7,825 bases of DNA from Fusobacteriota bacterium (GCA_023389595.1 JAEWEF010000066.1:1-7825), one strand, 5' to 3'; positions 1 to 6,516 are shown, counted from the first letter of the stretch. A program made the numbers and translations. The notes: a model not told the origin generated them from the letters alone.

Positions 1-15
1 AAGACATAAAATTAT

Positions 16-33
16 TTATCAAAATATTAACAA
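16..33. promoter_or_regulatory. Candidate Rex-type operator upstream of pflB
   Basis: The sequence TTATCAA-AATA-TTAACAA is an imperfect inverted repeat with 7-base arms and a 4-base spacer. The clostridial form of the Rex operator, as I remember it, is TTGTTAA-N4-TTAACAA. The right arm matches exactly and the left arm matches at 5 of 7 positions. It ends 27 bases before the pflB ATG, where a bound repressor could block transcription. Rex senses the NADH/NAD+ ratio and commonly controls fermentation genes, including pfl, in low-GC anaerobes. The background is so AT-rich that a chance match is a real possibility, and no convincing promoter hexamers are visible in the 60 bases before the gene; the promoter may lie outside the window. 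Confidence 0.3.
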
Positions 34-47
34 ATAAAAAAAATACG

Positions 48-55
48 AAAGGTGG
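48..55 (+). promoter_or_regulatory. Ribosome-binding site of pflB (decides the start)
   Basis: AAAGGTGG contains an AGGTGG Shine-Dalgarno core five bases before the ATG at 61. An in-frame GTG at 52 lies inside this element, so it cannot be the start; the protein begins with MDAWRGF, as usual for the family. Confidence 0.85.
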
Positions 56-60
56 TATTC

Positions 61-2292
61 ATGGACGCATGGAGAGGTTTTAAAGGTGGAAATTGGCAAG
101 AGGAAATAAATGTAGCTGATTTCATAAAGAAAAATTATACAGAGTATACAGGTGATGAATCATTTTTAGAAGGGCCGACAGAAAATACTAAAAAATTATG
201 GTCTATTTTAAGCGAAAAAATTAAAATAGAAAGAGAAAAAGGAATTTATGATGCAGAAACTAAAATTCCTTCAAAAATAGATGCATATGGACCTGGATAT
301 ATAGATAAAGATTTAGAAACTATAGTTGGTCTTCAAACTGATGCACCTTTAAAAAGAGCAATCTTTCCTAATGGTGGATTAAGAATGGTAAAAACTAGTT
401 TGGAATCTTTCGGATACAAATTAGATCCTGCAACTGAAGAAATTTTTACAAAATACAGAAGAAGCCATAACGAAGGAGTTTTTGCTGCATATACAGACGA
501 AATAAAAAGAGCAAGATCAGCTGGAGTTATTACAGGATTACCTGACGCTTATGGAAGAGGAAGAATAATAGGTGACTACAGAAGAGTTGCTCTTTATGGA
601 GTAGATCGTCTTATTGAGGCAAGAACAGCAGAAAGAGCGAACTTAAATCCATCTGAAATGACTGAAGAAGTTATCAGAGAAAGAGAAGAGATGACAGATC
701 AAATTCTTTCTTTGGAAGCATTAAAAAGAATGGCAGCTGGATATGGATTTGATATTTCAAGACCAGCAGAAACAGCTCAAGAAGCTATTCAATGGACTTA
801 TTTTGCTTATCTTGGAGCAATAAAAGACCAAAATGGTGCAGCTATGAGTTTAGGTAAAACTACTGGGTTTTTAGATATATATATTGAAAGAGATTTAAAA
901 GAAGGAAGAATAACAGAAAAACAAGCTCAAGAATTTGTTGATCACTTTATTATGAAACTTAGAATAGTAAGATTCTTAAGAACACCAGAATATGATGCCC
1001 TATTCTCTGGGGATCCTGTATGGGTAACAGAATCTATAGGTGGTATGGCAAATAATGGCAAATCATTAGTTACAAAAAATGCTTACAGAGTTTTAAATAC
1101 TCTTTATAATTTAGGTACTGCACCAGAACCTAACTTAACAATTTTATGGAGTGAAAGACTTCCTGAAAATTGGAAAAAATTCTGTGCTAAAGTTTCTATA
1201 GATACATCATCGTTACAATATGAAAATGACGATATAATGAGACCTCAATTTGGAGATGACTATGGTATAGCATGTTGTGTTTCTCCTATGGCTATAGGAC
1301 ATCAAATGCAATTCTTTGGAGCTAGAGCAAATCTACCTAAGGCATTGTTATATGCTATAAACGGAGGTATGGATGAAAAGAAAAAGATTCAAGTAACTCC
1401 AGAAGGAATGTTCGAAAGAATTGAAGGCGATTATTTAGACTTTGATGAAGTTTGGGAAAAGTATGATAAAGTTTTGTCTTGGCTAGCATCTACTTATGTA
1501 AAGGCATTAAATATTATCCATTATATGCACGATAAATATTCTTATGAAGCTTTCGAAATGGCATTGCATAGTTTAAACATTAAAAGAACACAAGCTTTTG
1601 GTATAGCTGGACTTTCGATAGTTGCCGACTCTTTAGCTGCTATAAAATATGGAAAAGTAAAAGTAATAAGAGATGAAGACGGATATGCTACTGATTATGT
1701 AGTAGAAAGACCATATATTCCTTTTGGAAATAATGATGATAGAACAGACGAGTTGGCAGTAAAAGTTGTTAGAACTTTTATGAATAAGATTAGACAACAT
1801 AAAATGTATAGAAACGCAGAACCTACTCAGTCAATACTGACAATTACATCTAATGTAGTTTATGGTAAGAAAACTGGAAACACTCCTGACGGAAGAAGAG
1901 CAGGAACTCCATTCGGTCCTGGAGCAAATCCTATGCACGGAAGAGATACTAAAGGAGCCGTGGCTTCACTTGCTTCAGTTGCAAAATTACCATTTGAAGA
2001 CGCAAATGATGGTATTTCATATACGTTTGCAATAACTCCTGAGACATTAGGGAAAACTGATGATGAAAAGAAAAATAACCTTGTTGGGCTTATGGATGGA
2101 TATTTTAAACAAACAGGTCATCATTTAAATGTAAACGTTTTTGGGAAAGAATTGTTAGAAGATGCAATGGAACATCCAGAGGACTATCCACAACTTACAA
2201 TTAGAGTTTCTGGATATGCAGTTAATTTTGTAAAATTAACAAGAGAACAACAAATGGATGTTATTAACAGAACTATAACTAATAAATTCTAA
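61..2292 (+). CDS. pflB: Formate C-acetyltransferase (pyruvate formate-lyase)
   Basis: This cytosolic glycyl-radical enzyme converts pyruvate and CoA to acetyl-CoA and formate during anaerobic sugar fermentation. The 743-residue product is close to the usual length (E. coli about 760) and covers the whole family: an N-terminal PFL domain up to roughly residue 610 and the C-terminal glycine-radical domain. The adjacent catalytic cysteines are visible as C405-C406 in GIACCVSPMAIG, and the radical-bearing glycine is G718 in RVSGYAVNF. The Asn after SGYAV is, to my memory, typical of Firmicute-type PFL, where E. coli has Arg. Its activase gene follows directly, which confirms the assignment as PflB and argues against a glycerol dehydratase or other glycyl-radical relative. 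Codon use is cleaner and less AT-extreme than in the downstream genes, as expected for an abundant protein. The single in-frame CGN arginine codon is CGT at 607. The radical form is oxygen-sensitive, implying anaerobic growth. Confidence 0.98.
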   Translation: MDAWRGFKGGNWQEEINVADFIKKNYTEYTGDESFLEGPTENTKKLWSILSEKIKIEREKGIYDAETKIPSKIDAYGPGYIDKDLETIVGLQTDAPLKRAIFPNGGLRMVKTSLESFGYKLDPATEEIFTKYRRSHNEGVFAAYTDEIKRARSAGVITGLPDAYGRGRIIGDYRRVALYGVDRLIEARTAERANLNPSEMTEEVIREREEMTDQILSLEALKRMAAGYGFDISRPAETAQEAIQWTYFAYLGAIKDQNGAAMSLGKTTGFLDIYIERDLKEGRITEKQAQEFVDHFIMKLRIVRFLRTPEYDALFSGDPVWVTESIGGMANNGKSLVTKNAYRVLNTLYNLGTAPEPNLTILWSERLPENWKKFCAKVSIDTSSLQYENDDIMRPQFGDDYGIACCVSPMAIGHQMQFFGARANLPKALLYAINGGMDEKKKIQVTPEGMFERIEGDYLDFDEVWEKYDKVLSWLASTYVKALNIIHYMHDKYSYEAFEMALHSLNIKRTQAFGIAGLSIVADSLAAIKYGKVKVIRDEDGYATDYVVERPYIPFGNNDDRTDELAVKVVRTFMNKIRQHKMYRNAEPTQSILTITSNVVYGKKTGNTPDGRRAGTPFGPGANPMHGRDTKGAVASLASVAKLPFEDANDGISYTFAITPETLGKTDDEKKNNLVGLMDGYFKQTGHHLNVNVFGKELLEDAMEHPEDYPQLTIRVSGYAVNFVKLTREQQMDVINRTITNKF

Positions 2293-2293
2293 T

Positions 2294-2319
2294 TATAGGG
2301 AGATTTTTATCTCCCTATA
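2294..2319 (+). promoter_or_regulatory. Intercistronic stem-loop between pflB and pflA
   Basis: TATAGGGAGAT (2294-2304) and ATCTCCCTATA (2309-2319) form a perfect 11-bp stem closed by a TTTT loop. It starts one base after the pflB stop codon and ends eight bases before the pflA Shine-Dalgarno. The downstream sequence TGTTTGTC is only moderately T-rich, so it is at best a leaky terminator. It could equally be a 3' stabiliser of pflB mRNA or an RNA-processing point. Each role would give much more PflB than PflA, which suits a catalytic activase. Confidence 0.75.
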
Positions 2320-2327
2320 TGTTTGTC

Positions 2328-2332
2328 AGGAG
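2328..2332 (+). promoter_or_regulatory. Ribosome-binding site of pflA (decides the start)
   Basis: AGGAG lies five bases before the ATG at 2338. An in-frame TTG at 2323 precedes and does not have its own Shine-Dalgarno, so the ATG is the start. Confidence 0.85.
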
Positions 2333-2337
2333 AACAT

Positions 2338-3060
2338 ATGGAAGCTTACATTAATTCTTTCGAATCTTTTGGAACAAAAGACGGACCAGGCATAAGATTT
2401 GTTCTTTTTTTACAAGGATGCCCTCTAAAATGTTTATATTGCCATAATGTTGATAGTTGGGATATTAATAAAAGAAATTATGTTTATACACCGGAAGAGA
2501 TAATCAAAGAAATAAATAAAGTTAAATTTTTTATATCTGGAGGAGTTACTGTATCAGGCGGAGAGCCTATGTTACAACAAGATTTTTTAATAGACTTTTT
2601 TAAATTGTGTAAAGAAAATAATTTACATACAGCTATCGATACTTCTGGAATAATTTTTAATGAAAAAGCAAAAACTATTTATGAAAATGTAGATTTAGTT
2701 TTGCTTGATATAAAACATATAGATAAGAATAAATACGAAGAAATTACTTCAGTTCCACTTGAACCTACACTTAAAACGATGGAATATTTGAATCACATAA
2801 ATAAACCTGTTTGGATAAGATATGTTTTAGTTCCAGGATATACTGATAACGAATCAGATATAGAAAGATTGGCAAAATACTTATCCAAGTTTAAAAATGT
2901 TGAAAGAGTTGATATATTACCTTTTCATCAAATGGCTTTATATAAGTGGGAAAAAGTTGGAATAGAATATAAGTTAAAAAATACTCCGACACCAACAAAA
3001 GAAGATATATTAAAAGCTGAAAATATTTTAAAAAAATATAATTTACCTATTTTTAAATAA
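2338..3060 (+). CDS. pflA: Pyruvate formate-lyase-activating enzyme (radical SAM)
   Basis: PflA uses a [4Fe-4S] cluster and S-adenosylmethionine to abstract a hydrogen from the PflB glycine, creating the catalytic radical. The 240-residue product (E. coli 246) begins with the family's typical N-terminus, ending in FGTKDGPGIRFVLFLQGC. The CX3CX2C cluster-binding motif is C28, C32 and C35 in GCPLKCLYCHN. The GGE-type SAM-binding motif is present as VSGGEPMLQ at about residues 75-83. The stretch before it (KFFISGGVT) seems about three residues shorter than in clostridial and E. coli PflA, probably a lineage trait in a loop. The single N-terminal cluster, with no ferredoxin-like insert of extra cysteines, points to PflA and not to the activases of the glycerol dehydratase or choline lyase type. 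Position behind pflB with a hairpin between them supports co-transcription at lower output. Confidence 0.97.
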   Translation: MEAYINSFESFGTKDGPGIRFVLFLQGCPLKCLYCHNVDSWDINKRNYVYTPEEIIKEINKVKFFISGGVTVSGGEPMLQQDFLIDFFKLCKENNLHTAIDTSGIIFNEKAKTIYENVDLVLLDIKHIDKNKYEEITSVPLEPTLKTMEYLNHINKPVWIRYVLVPGYTDNESDIERLAKYLSKFKNVERVDILPFHQMALYKWEKVGIEYKLKNTPTPTKEDILKAENILKKYNLPIFK

Positions 3061-3077
3061 ACTAAAGAAAAATGTTT

Positions 3078-3100
3078 AAATCTAAATGATTTTTTTATTT
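3078..3100 (+). terminator. Possible weak terminator after pflA
   Basis: AAATC (3078-3082) can pair with GATTT (3088-3092) around a 5-base loop, and the right arm runs into a T tract (3090-3096, then ATTT). The stem is short, with one G-C pair, so termination would be inefficient. Read-through into the tRNA gene is possible. Confidence 0.35.
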
Positions 3101-3101
3101 A

Positions 3102-3130
3102 TTGACAGTTTTATTATACTGTGTTATCAT
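3102..3130 (+). promoter_or_regulatory. Promoter of the tRNA-Arg gene
   Basis: A perfect -35 TTGACA (3102-3107) is followed by a 17-base spacer and a -10 TATCAT (3125-3130), five of six to consensus. The TG at 3122-3123 also makes it an extended -10. Transcription should begin near 3137, only about three bases before the mature tRNA 5' end. This is the clearest sigma-70-type promoter in the window. Confidence 0.85.
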
Positions 3131-3139
3131 TCAAAGAGT

Positions 3140-3216
<77 letters not shown>

Positions 3217-3226
3217 TATAAAAACT

Positions 3227-3262
3227 AAAAAATTTGGAAAATTTTCCAAATTTTTTTTATTT
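3227..3262 (+). terminator. Rho-independent terminator after tRNA-Arg
   Basis: A perfect palindrome runs from 3227 to 3256: AAAAAATTTGG plus AA, a small AATT loop at 3240-3243, and the complementary right arm. The T run continues to 3258, followed by ATTTT. Only two G-C pairs are present, but the long uninterrupted stem and T tract place it clearly as the end of the tRNA transcript. Because the arms are A6 and T6, the element is symmetrical and could act in both directions. Confidence 0.8.
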
Positions 3263-3290
3263 TTAATAAAGCTAACATATTTTTAATAAA
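3258..3290. repeat. 13-bp direct repeat, 20-bp period
   Basis: TATTTTTAATAAA occurs at 3258-3270 and again at 3278-3290, exactly 20 bases apart, which is close to two helical turns. The second copy sits in the centre of the palindrome at 3273-3300. Both lie immediately upstream of the ymdB-operon -10. This could be an A/T-tract UP-like element or paired protein sites, or low-complexity chance. Confidence 0.5.
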
Positions 3291-3300
3291 AAATATGTTA
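3273..3300. promoter_or_regulatory. Perfect palindrome at the ymdB-operon promoter (candidate operator)
   Basis: TAACATATTTTT (3273-3284) and AAAAATATGTTA (3289-3300) are perfect 12-base inverted arms around AATA. The right arm runs into the -10 hexamer at 3299-3304 and the left arm occupies the -35 region. No T tract follows on either strand, so it does not look like a terminator. The position fits a repressor or activator site; the protein cannot be named. Confidence 0.5.
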
Positions 3301-3304
3301 TAAT
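3296..3304 (+). promoter_or_regulatory. Extended -10 promoter for the ymdB-prmA-cmk-trmB-purA operon
   Basis: TG-T-TATAAT (3296-3304) is a perfect -10 hexamer with the extended TGn motif. No good -35 hexamer lies 16-18 bases upstream (CATATT at 3276-3281 is the 17-base-spaced candidate), which is acceptable for an extended -10 promoter. The start would be near 3311, leaving a leader of about 95 bases. The leader is almost pure A/T; no riboswitch or T-box-like structure is apparent in it. Confidence 0.65.
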
Positions 3305-3405
3305 GTGAATGTATTTTTTATTTTTAACTAATTACTATGAGATAAAAATTGTATATAACTATATTTTTAAAAAAAATAAATTAGAAATTTAAAATAGAGG
3401 TAACA

Positions 3406-4182
3406 ATGAAAGTTTTAATGATAGGCGATATAGTAGGCAAACCTGGAAGAACTATTTTATATAATTTTTTAGAAAAAAATAGAGAAAATTATGATTACAT
3501 AATAGTAAACGGAGAAAATGCAGCTTCAGGTTTTGGAATCACTGAAAAAATTTGTGTTGAATTTTTTGAAAAGGGAGTTGATGTTATCACTTCTGGAAAT
3601 CATATCTGGGATAAAAAAGAAATATATGAATATATAGAAAAAGAAAAAAGACTTCTAAAACCTTTTAATTATCCTAAAACTACACCAGGTAATGGATATA
3701 TTATTTTAGAAAAAAATAATAAAACACTCGCAGTTATTTCTTTGCAAGGGAGGGCTCTTATGCCTATAAATGTTGATTGCCCTTTTACTCTTGCTAAAGA
3801 TCTAACAGATGAAATAAAAAATATAACTAAAAATATTATTATAGATTTTCACGCAGAAGCCACTGCTGAAAAAATTGCTTTAGCAAAATATTTAGACGGA
3901 GATGTTAGTTTAATTTGTGGAACTCATACTCACGTTCAAACTGCTGATGAAACTATTTTAGAAAACGGAACTGGGTATATAACAGATTTAGGGATGACTG
4001 GTTCTTTCTCTGGTGTTATTGGAACTAATAAGGATATTATTATACAAAAATTTTTAACTTCTCTTCCTCAAAGGCATGAAATTTCTGAAGGGAATATTAA
4101 ACTAAATGGTATAGAAGCAGAAATTTGTGAAGAAACGGGTAAATGTAAAAATATAAATAGAATATTATGGAGTAATGAATGA
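3406..4182 (+). CDS. ymdB: YmdB/TIGR00282-family metallophosphoesterase
   Basis: The product belongs to the dinuclear-metal phosphodiesterase family of Bacillus subtilis YmdB, which hydrolyses 2',3'-cyclic nucleotides in vitro and affects biofilm and sporulation decisions there. The 258-residue length is close to the family norm of about 260. The metal ligands are all visible: D8 in MIGDIVGKPGR, E37 and N38 in VNGENAASGFG, N65 and H66 in TSGNHIWDK, H149 in IDFHAEATAEK, and H174 and H176 in CGTHTHVQT. There is no signal peptide or membrane segment, so it is cytosolic. The start at 3406 is preceded by AGAGG at 3396-3400. In Firmicutes ymdB usually follows rny (RNase Y); here it leads an operon and no rny is nearby. 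The stop codon overlaps the prmA ATG. The physiological role in this organism is not known to me. Confidence 0.93.
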   Translation: MKVLMIGDIVGKPGRTILYNFLEKNRENYDYIIVNGENAASGFGITEKICVEFFEKGVDVITSGNHIWDKKEIYEYIEKEKRLLKPFNYPKTTPGNGYIILEKNNKTLAVISLQGRALMPINVDCPFTLAKDLTDEIKNITKNIIIDFHAEATAEKIALAKYLDGDVSLICGTHTHVQTADETILENGTGYITDLGMTGSFSGVIGTNKDIIIQKFLTSLPQRHEISEGNIKLNGIEAEICEETGKCKNINRILWSNE

Positions 4183-5114
4183 AATTTTTAGAAGTTAAAA
4201 TTATTTATGAAAGTGATGATATAAAATTTTACAAAAAAATTATTTCCAATATTTTTTACGATATGGGAGTTACAGGATTAAAATTTGAAGAAACAGATTT
4301 TATAAAAAATCCACTTGATTATTACAAAGATGAAAGACAATACATAAGTAATAATAATTCAATTTCAGCTTATTTCCCAGTAAATATTTTTATAGAAAAA
4401 AGAAAAAAACATATAATTGAAATTTTTAATGAAAAATTTAAAGATGATGAAAATATTATTTATATCATAGATTTTTATGAAAGTGATGATGAAGATTTTC
4501 AAAACAGTTGGAAAAAATATCTTTTTGTTGAACGTGTTGGAGAAAATTTTGTTATAAAACCAACTTGGAGAGATTACGAAATTAAAAATAACGAGCACGT
4601 TATAGAAATAGATCCTGGTCGTGCTTTTGGTACCGGTTCTCATCCAACAACTTCGCTTTGTATCAAAGCGATGGAAAAAATAAACTTTGAAAATAAGTCT
4701 GTTATCGATATAGGAACTGGTTCAGGAATTTTAATGATAGTTGCTAAAAAACTTGGTGCAAAAAAAATCTACGGCATAGATATAGATGAAAATTCGATAG
4801 AGTCCGCAACTGAAAATCTAAAATTAAACAATATAAATTTAGATGAAAATATAAAAGTTTTTAAATCGGATCTTTTAAAACTTGTTGAAGAAGAAAAAAA
4901 ATTTGATTTCATAGTTGCAAATATTTTATCTGATGTTTTAATAAACTTGATAAAAGATATTAAAAAAATTACAAAACAGAATTCACAAATTTTATTTTCT
5001 GGAATAATAAAAGATAAACTTGATTTAGTAAAAACAGAAATAGAAAATAATTCCTTTAAAATAATTGATATAAAAAATGATAAAGAATGGTACTCAATTT
5101 TGTTTGAGTGTTAA
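4179..5114 (+). CDS. prmA: Ribosomal protein L11 methyltransferase
   Basis: PrmA trimethylates amino groups of ribosomal protein L11 (N-terminus and lysines) using S-adenosylmethionine. The 311-residue product (E. coli 293, Firmicute forms about 312) has an N-terminal substrate-recognition domain to about residue 125. A class I methyltransferase domain follows, with the PrmA signature PGRAFGTGSHPTT at 146-158, the SAM-binding loop DIGTGSGIL at 177-185, the acidic DID at 201-203 and the active-site segment VANIL at 246-250. The ATG overlaps the ymdB TGA in an ATGA arrangement, and GGAG at 4169-4172 is a suitable ribosome-binding site, so the two genes are probably translationally coupled. The N-terminal domain is unusually rich in Ile, Lys, Asn, Asp and Glu, reflecting the AT bias. 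Two of the window's five CGT codons are here, at 4533 and at 4620, the latter in the signature motif. Confidence 0.96.
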   Translation: MKFLEVKIIYESDDIKFYKKIISNIFYDMGVTGLKFEETDFIKNPLDYYKDERQYISNNNSISAYFPVNIFIEKRKKHIIEIFNEKFKDDENIIYIIDFYESDDEDFQNSWKKYLFVERVGENFVIKPTWRDYEIKNNEHVIEIDPGRAFGTGSHPTTSLCIKAMEKINFENKSVIDIGTGSGILMIVAKKLGAKKIYGIDIDENSIESATENLKLNNINLDENIKVFKSDLLKLVEEEKKFDFIVANILSDVLINLIKDIKKITKQNSQILFSGIIKDKLDLVKTEIENNSFKIIDIKNDKEWYSILFEC

Positions 5115-5118
5115 GGGG
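5113..5118 (+). promoter_or_regulatory. Ribosome-binding site of cmk (decides a TTG start)
   Basis: AAGGGG, starting inside the prmA stop codon, lies eight bases before the TTG at 5127. A GTG at 5118 is in the same frame but overlaps this element and has no Shine-Dalgarno of its own, so the TTG is preferred. Confidence 0.65.
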
Positions 5119-5126
5119 TGTTAATT

Positions 5127-5795
5127 TTGAAAAATTTTACCGTTGCCATAGATGGTCCAGCAGGTAGTGGAAAATCTACAATAGCTAAACAAATTGCAAA
5201 AAAATATAATTTTTTATATTTGGATACTGGAGCTATGTATAGAGCTATAACTTATTATTTTTTGCAAAATAATATAGATATAAAAAATAAAAATGAAGTT
5301 TTAAACGCCTTAGAAAAAATAAAAATATCTTTTGATAAAGAAAATAATTGTATGCTAAATGGCACAGATGTTTCTAAAGAGATAAGAACAAAAAATGTTA
5401 ATAATTTTGTTTCTCAAGTTTCATCTATATTAGAAATAAGAGAGGCAATGGTTAAATTACAAAGAGAAATTGCAAGTAAAACTTCATCTGTATTGGATGG
5501 TCGTGATATAGGTAGTGTAGTTTTACCAAATGCAAATTTAAAAATATTTTTAACTGCCAGTGTTGAAGAAAGAGCAAAAAGAAGATATGAAGAAGAAAAG
5601 TCAAAAGGTATAGCTACAAATTTTGAAACTGTATTAGAAAATATAAAAGAAAGAGATTACATCGATACAACCAAAAAATTTGGAGCATTAAAAAAAGTTG
5701 ATGATGCGATATTAATAGATACAACAAATATACCTATCGACAAAGTTATAGAAAAAATTTGTGTGGAGTTGAATAAAAAATATGACAGAAAATAA
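5127..5795 (+). CDS. cmk: Cytidylate kinase
   Basis: Cmk phosphorylates CMP and dCMP with ATP, recycling pyrimidines from RNA turnover and feeding CTP/dCTP and lipid synthesis. From the TTG start the protein is 222 residues (E. coli 227) and opens MKNFTVAIDGPAGSGKST, with the P-loop at 10-18. The conserved LDTGAMYRA follows at 32-40, LDGRDIG at 123-129 and the lid-region ERAKRR at 148-153. The C-terminal CMP-contact segment reads ERDYIDTTKKFGAL (175-188). Most family members have Arg and Pro where this one has K183 and A187, a conservative but noticeable change at a nucleotide-contacting position. The gene starts 12 bases after the prmA stop and its end overlaps trmB by 14 bases. A start at GTG 5118 would add three residues. 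The function is secure. Confidence 0.95.
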   Translation: MKNFTVAIDGPAGSGKSTIAKQIAKKYNFLYLDTGAMYRAITYYFLQNNIDIKNKNEVLNALEKIKISFDKENNCMLNGTDVSKEIRTKNVNNFVSQVSSILEIREAMVKLQREIASKTSSVLDGRDIGSVVLPNANLKIFLTASVEERAKRRYEEEKSKGIATNFETVLENIKERDYIDTTKKFGALKKVDDAILIDTTNIPIDKVIEKICVELNKKYDRK

Positions 5796-6492
5796 TTTAC
5801 ATCAAAAAGAAGAAATGTGGCAACACTTTTTTAACAAACCTAAAAGATATTATAACTTATATATTTTTAAAATGTTAGAGTACCAAGATTATATTATTTT
5901 TGAAAAAGAAAAAATTAATGAAAAAAAAGGAAACTGGAATAATTATTTCAAAAATGAAAATCCTATTTGTTTAGAAATAGGTTGTGGTAGTGGCGGGTTT
6001 TCTCAAGAGATAGCTAATAGAAATAAAAATAAAAATTTCATATGTTTAGAGTTAAGATTTAAAAGACTTTGTATGTGTGCAAAAAAAGCTGAAAGATTGA
6101 ATTTAAAAAACATAGTTTTTTTGAGACAAATGGCTGAAAACATAAATGATTTTTTAAACACAGATGAAATTTCAGAAATTTATATAAATTTTCCAGAACC
6201 TTGGGACAAAAAAGAAGAAAATAGAATTTTGCAAAAAGATTTTTTTTATAAAGTAGATAATATTTTAAAAGTTGGTGGGAAAATCTTTTTCAAAACTGAT
6301 CACGATAAATATTATGAAGATATAATAAATTTAGTAAAAAATGAGTTGGAAAATTTTGAACTTATTTATTATACAAACGACTTGCACAACTCTGATAAGT
6401 CATCAGAAAATATAAAAACTGAATTTGAAAATTTATTTTTACACAAACATAATAAAAATATAAATTACATGGAAATCAAAAAAATAAAATAG
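5782..6492 (+). CDS. trmB: tRNA (guanine-N7-)-methyltransferase
   Basis: TrmB makes m7G at position 46 in the variable loop of many tRNAs, using S-adenosylmethionine. The product is 236 residues (E. coli 239) and has the N-terminal WQHFF segment at 13-17, the SAM-binding LEIGCGSGGF at 64-73, INFPEPW at 135-141, TDHDKYY at 172-178 and the C-terminal IKTEFENLF at 211-219. The region after PEPW reads DKKEENRIL, whereas the common form is close to PKKRHxKRRL, so the His and several Arg residues are missing. FPEPW also has Glu where Asp is usual. The start at 5782 is the first ATG after an in-frame stop at 5770. Its nearest Shine-Dalgarno, GGAG at 5765, is 13 bases away, so initiation probably depends on ribosomes ending cmk at 5795. 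A second ATG at 5815 would remove 11 residues. The family call is firm; full activity is less certain. Confidence 0.88.
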   Translation: MTENNLHQKEEMWQHFFNKPKRYYNLYIFKMLEYQDYIIFEKEKINEKKGNWNNYFKNENPICLEIGCGSGGFSQEIANRNKNKNFICLELRFKRLCMCAKKAERLNLKNIVFLRQMAENINDFLNTDEISEIYINFPEPWDKKEENRILQKDFFYKVDNILKVGGKIFFKTDHDKYYEDIINLVKNELENFELIYYTNDLHNSDKSSENIKTEFENLFLHKHNKNINYMEIKKIK

Positions 6493-6502
6493 TTATATCC
6501 AC

Positions 6503-6510
6503 AGGAGGAG
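6503..6510 (+). promoter_or_regulatory. Strong ribosome-binding site of purA
   Basis: AGGAGGAG contains the full AGGAGG consensus, eight bases before the ATG at 6517. It is the best Shine-Dalgarno in the window and sits in the 24-base gap after trmB. It suggests purA is translated independently and more strongly than its upstream neighbours. Confidence 0.85.
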
Positions 6511-6516
6511 AAAAAA

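Noticed and set aside
3354..3359. Second possible -10 (TATAAC) in the ymdB leader
   Set aside because: The most conserved final T is C, and no adequate -35 is placed upstream; such hexamers are expected by chance in this composition. The extended -10 at 3296-3304 is much better.
3311..3405. Leader of the ymdB operon as a riboswitch or attenuator
   Set aside because: The stretch is nearly pure A/T with no stable stem, no T-box or known ligand-binding core, and no terminator before the ATG.
4204..4490. 17-bp direct repeat TTTATGAAAGTGATGAT at 4204-4220 and 4474-4490 within prmA
   Set aside because: Both copies are in frame and encode YESDD at residues 10-14 and 100-104. There are only two copies, with no further similarity around them, so coincidence in an Asp/Glu-rich AT-biased protein is the simplest reading.
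4365..4643. Open frame of 92 codons on the minus strand
   Set aside because: It lies wholly inside prmA, has a composition rich in Phe, Ile and Asn that mirrors AT-rich antisense, no ribosome-binding site and no recognisable domain. It is a shadow of prmA.
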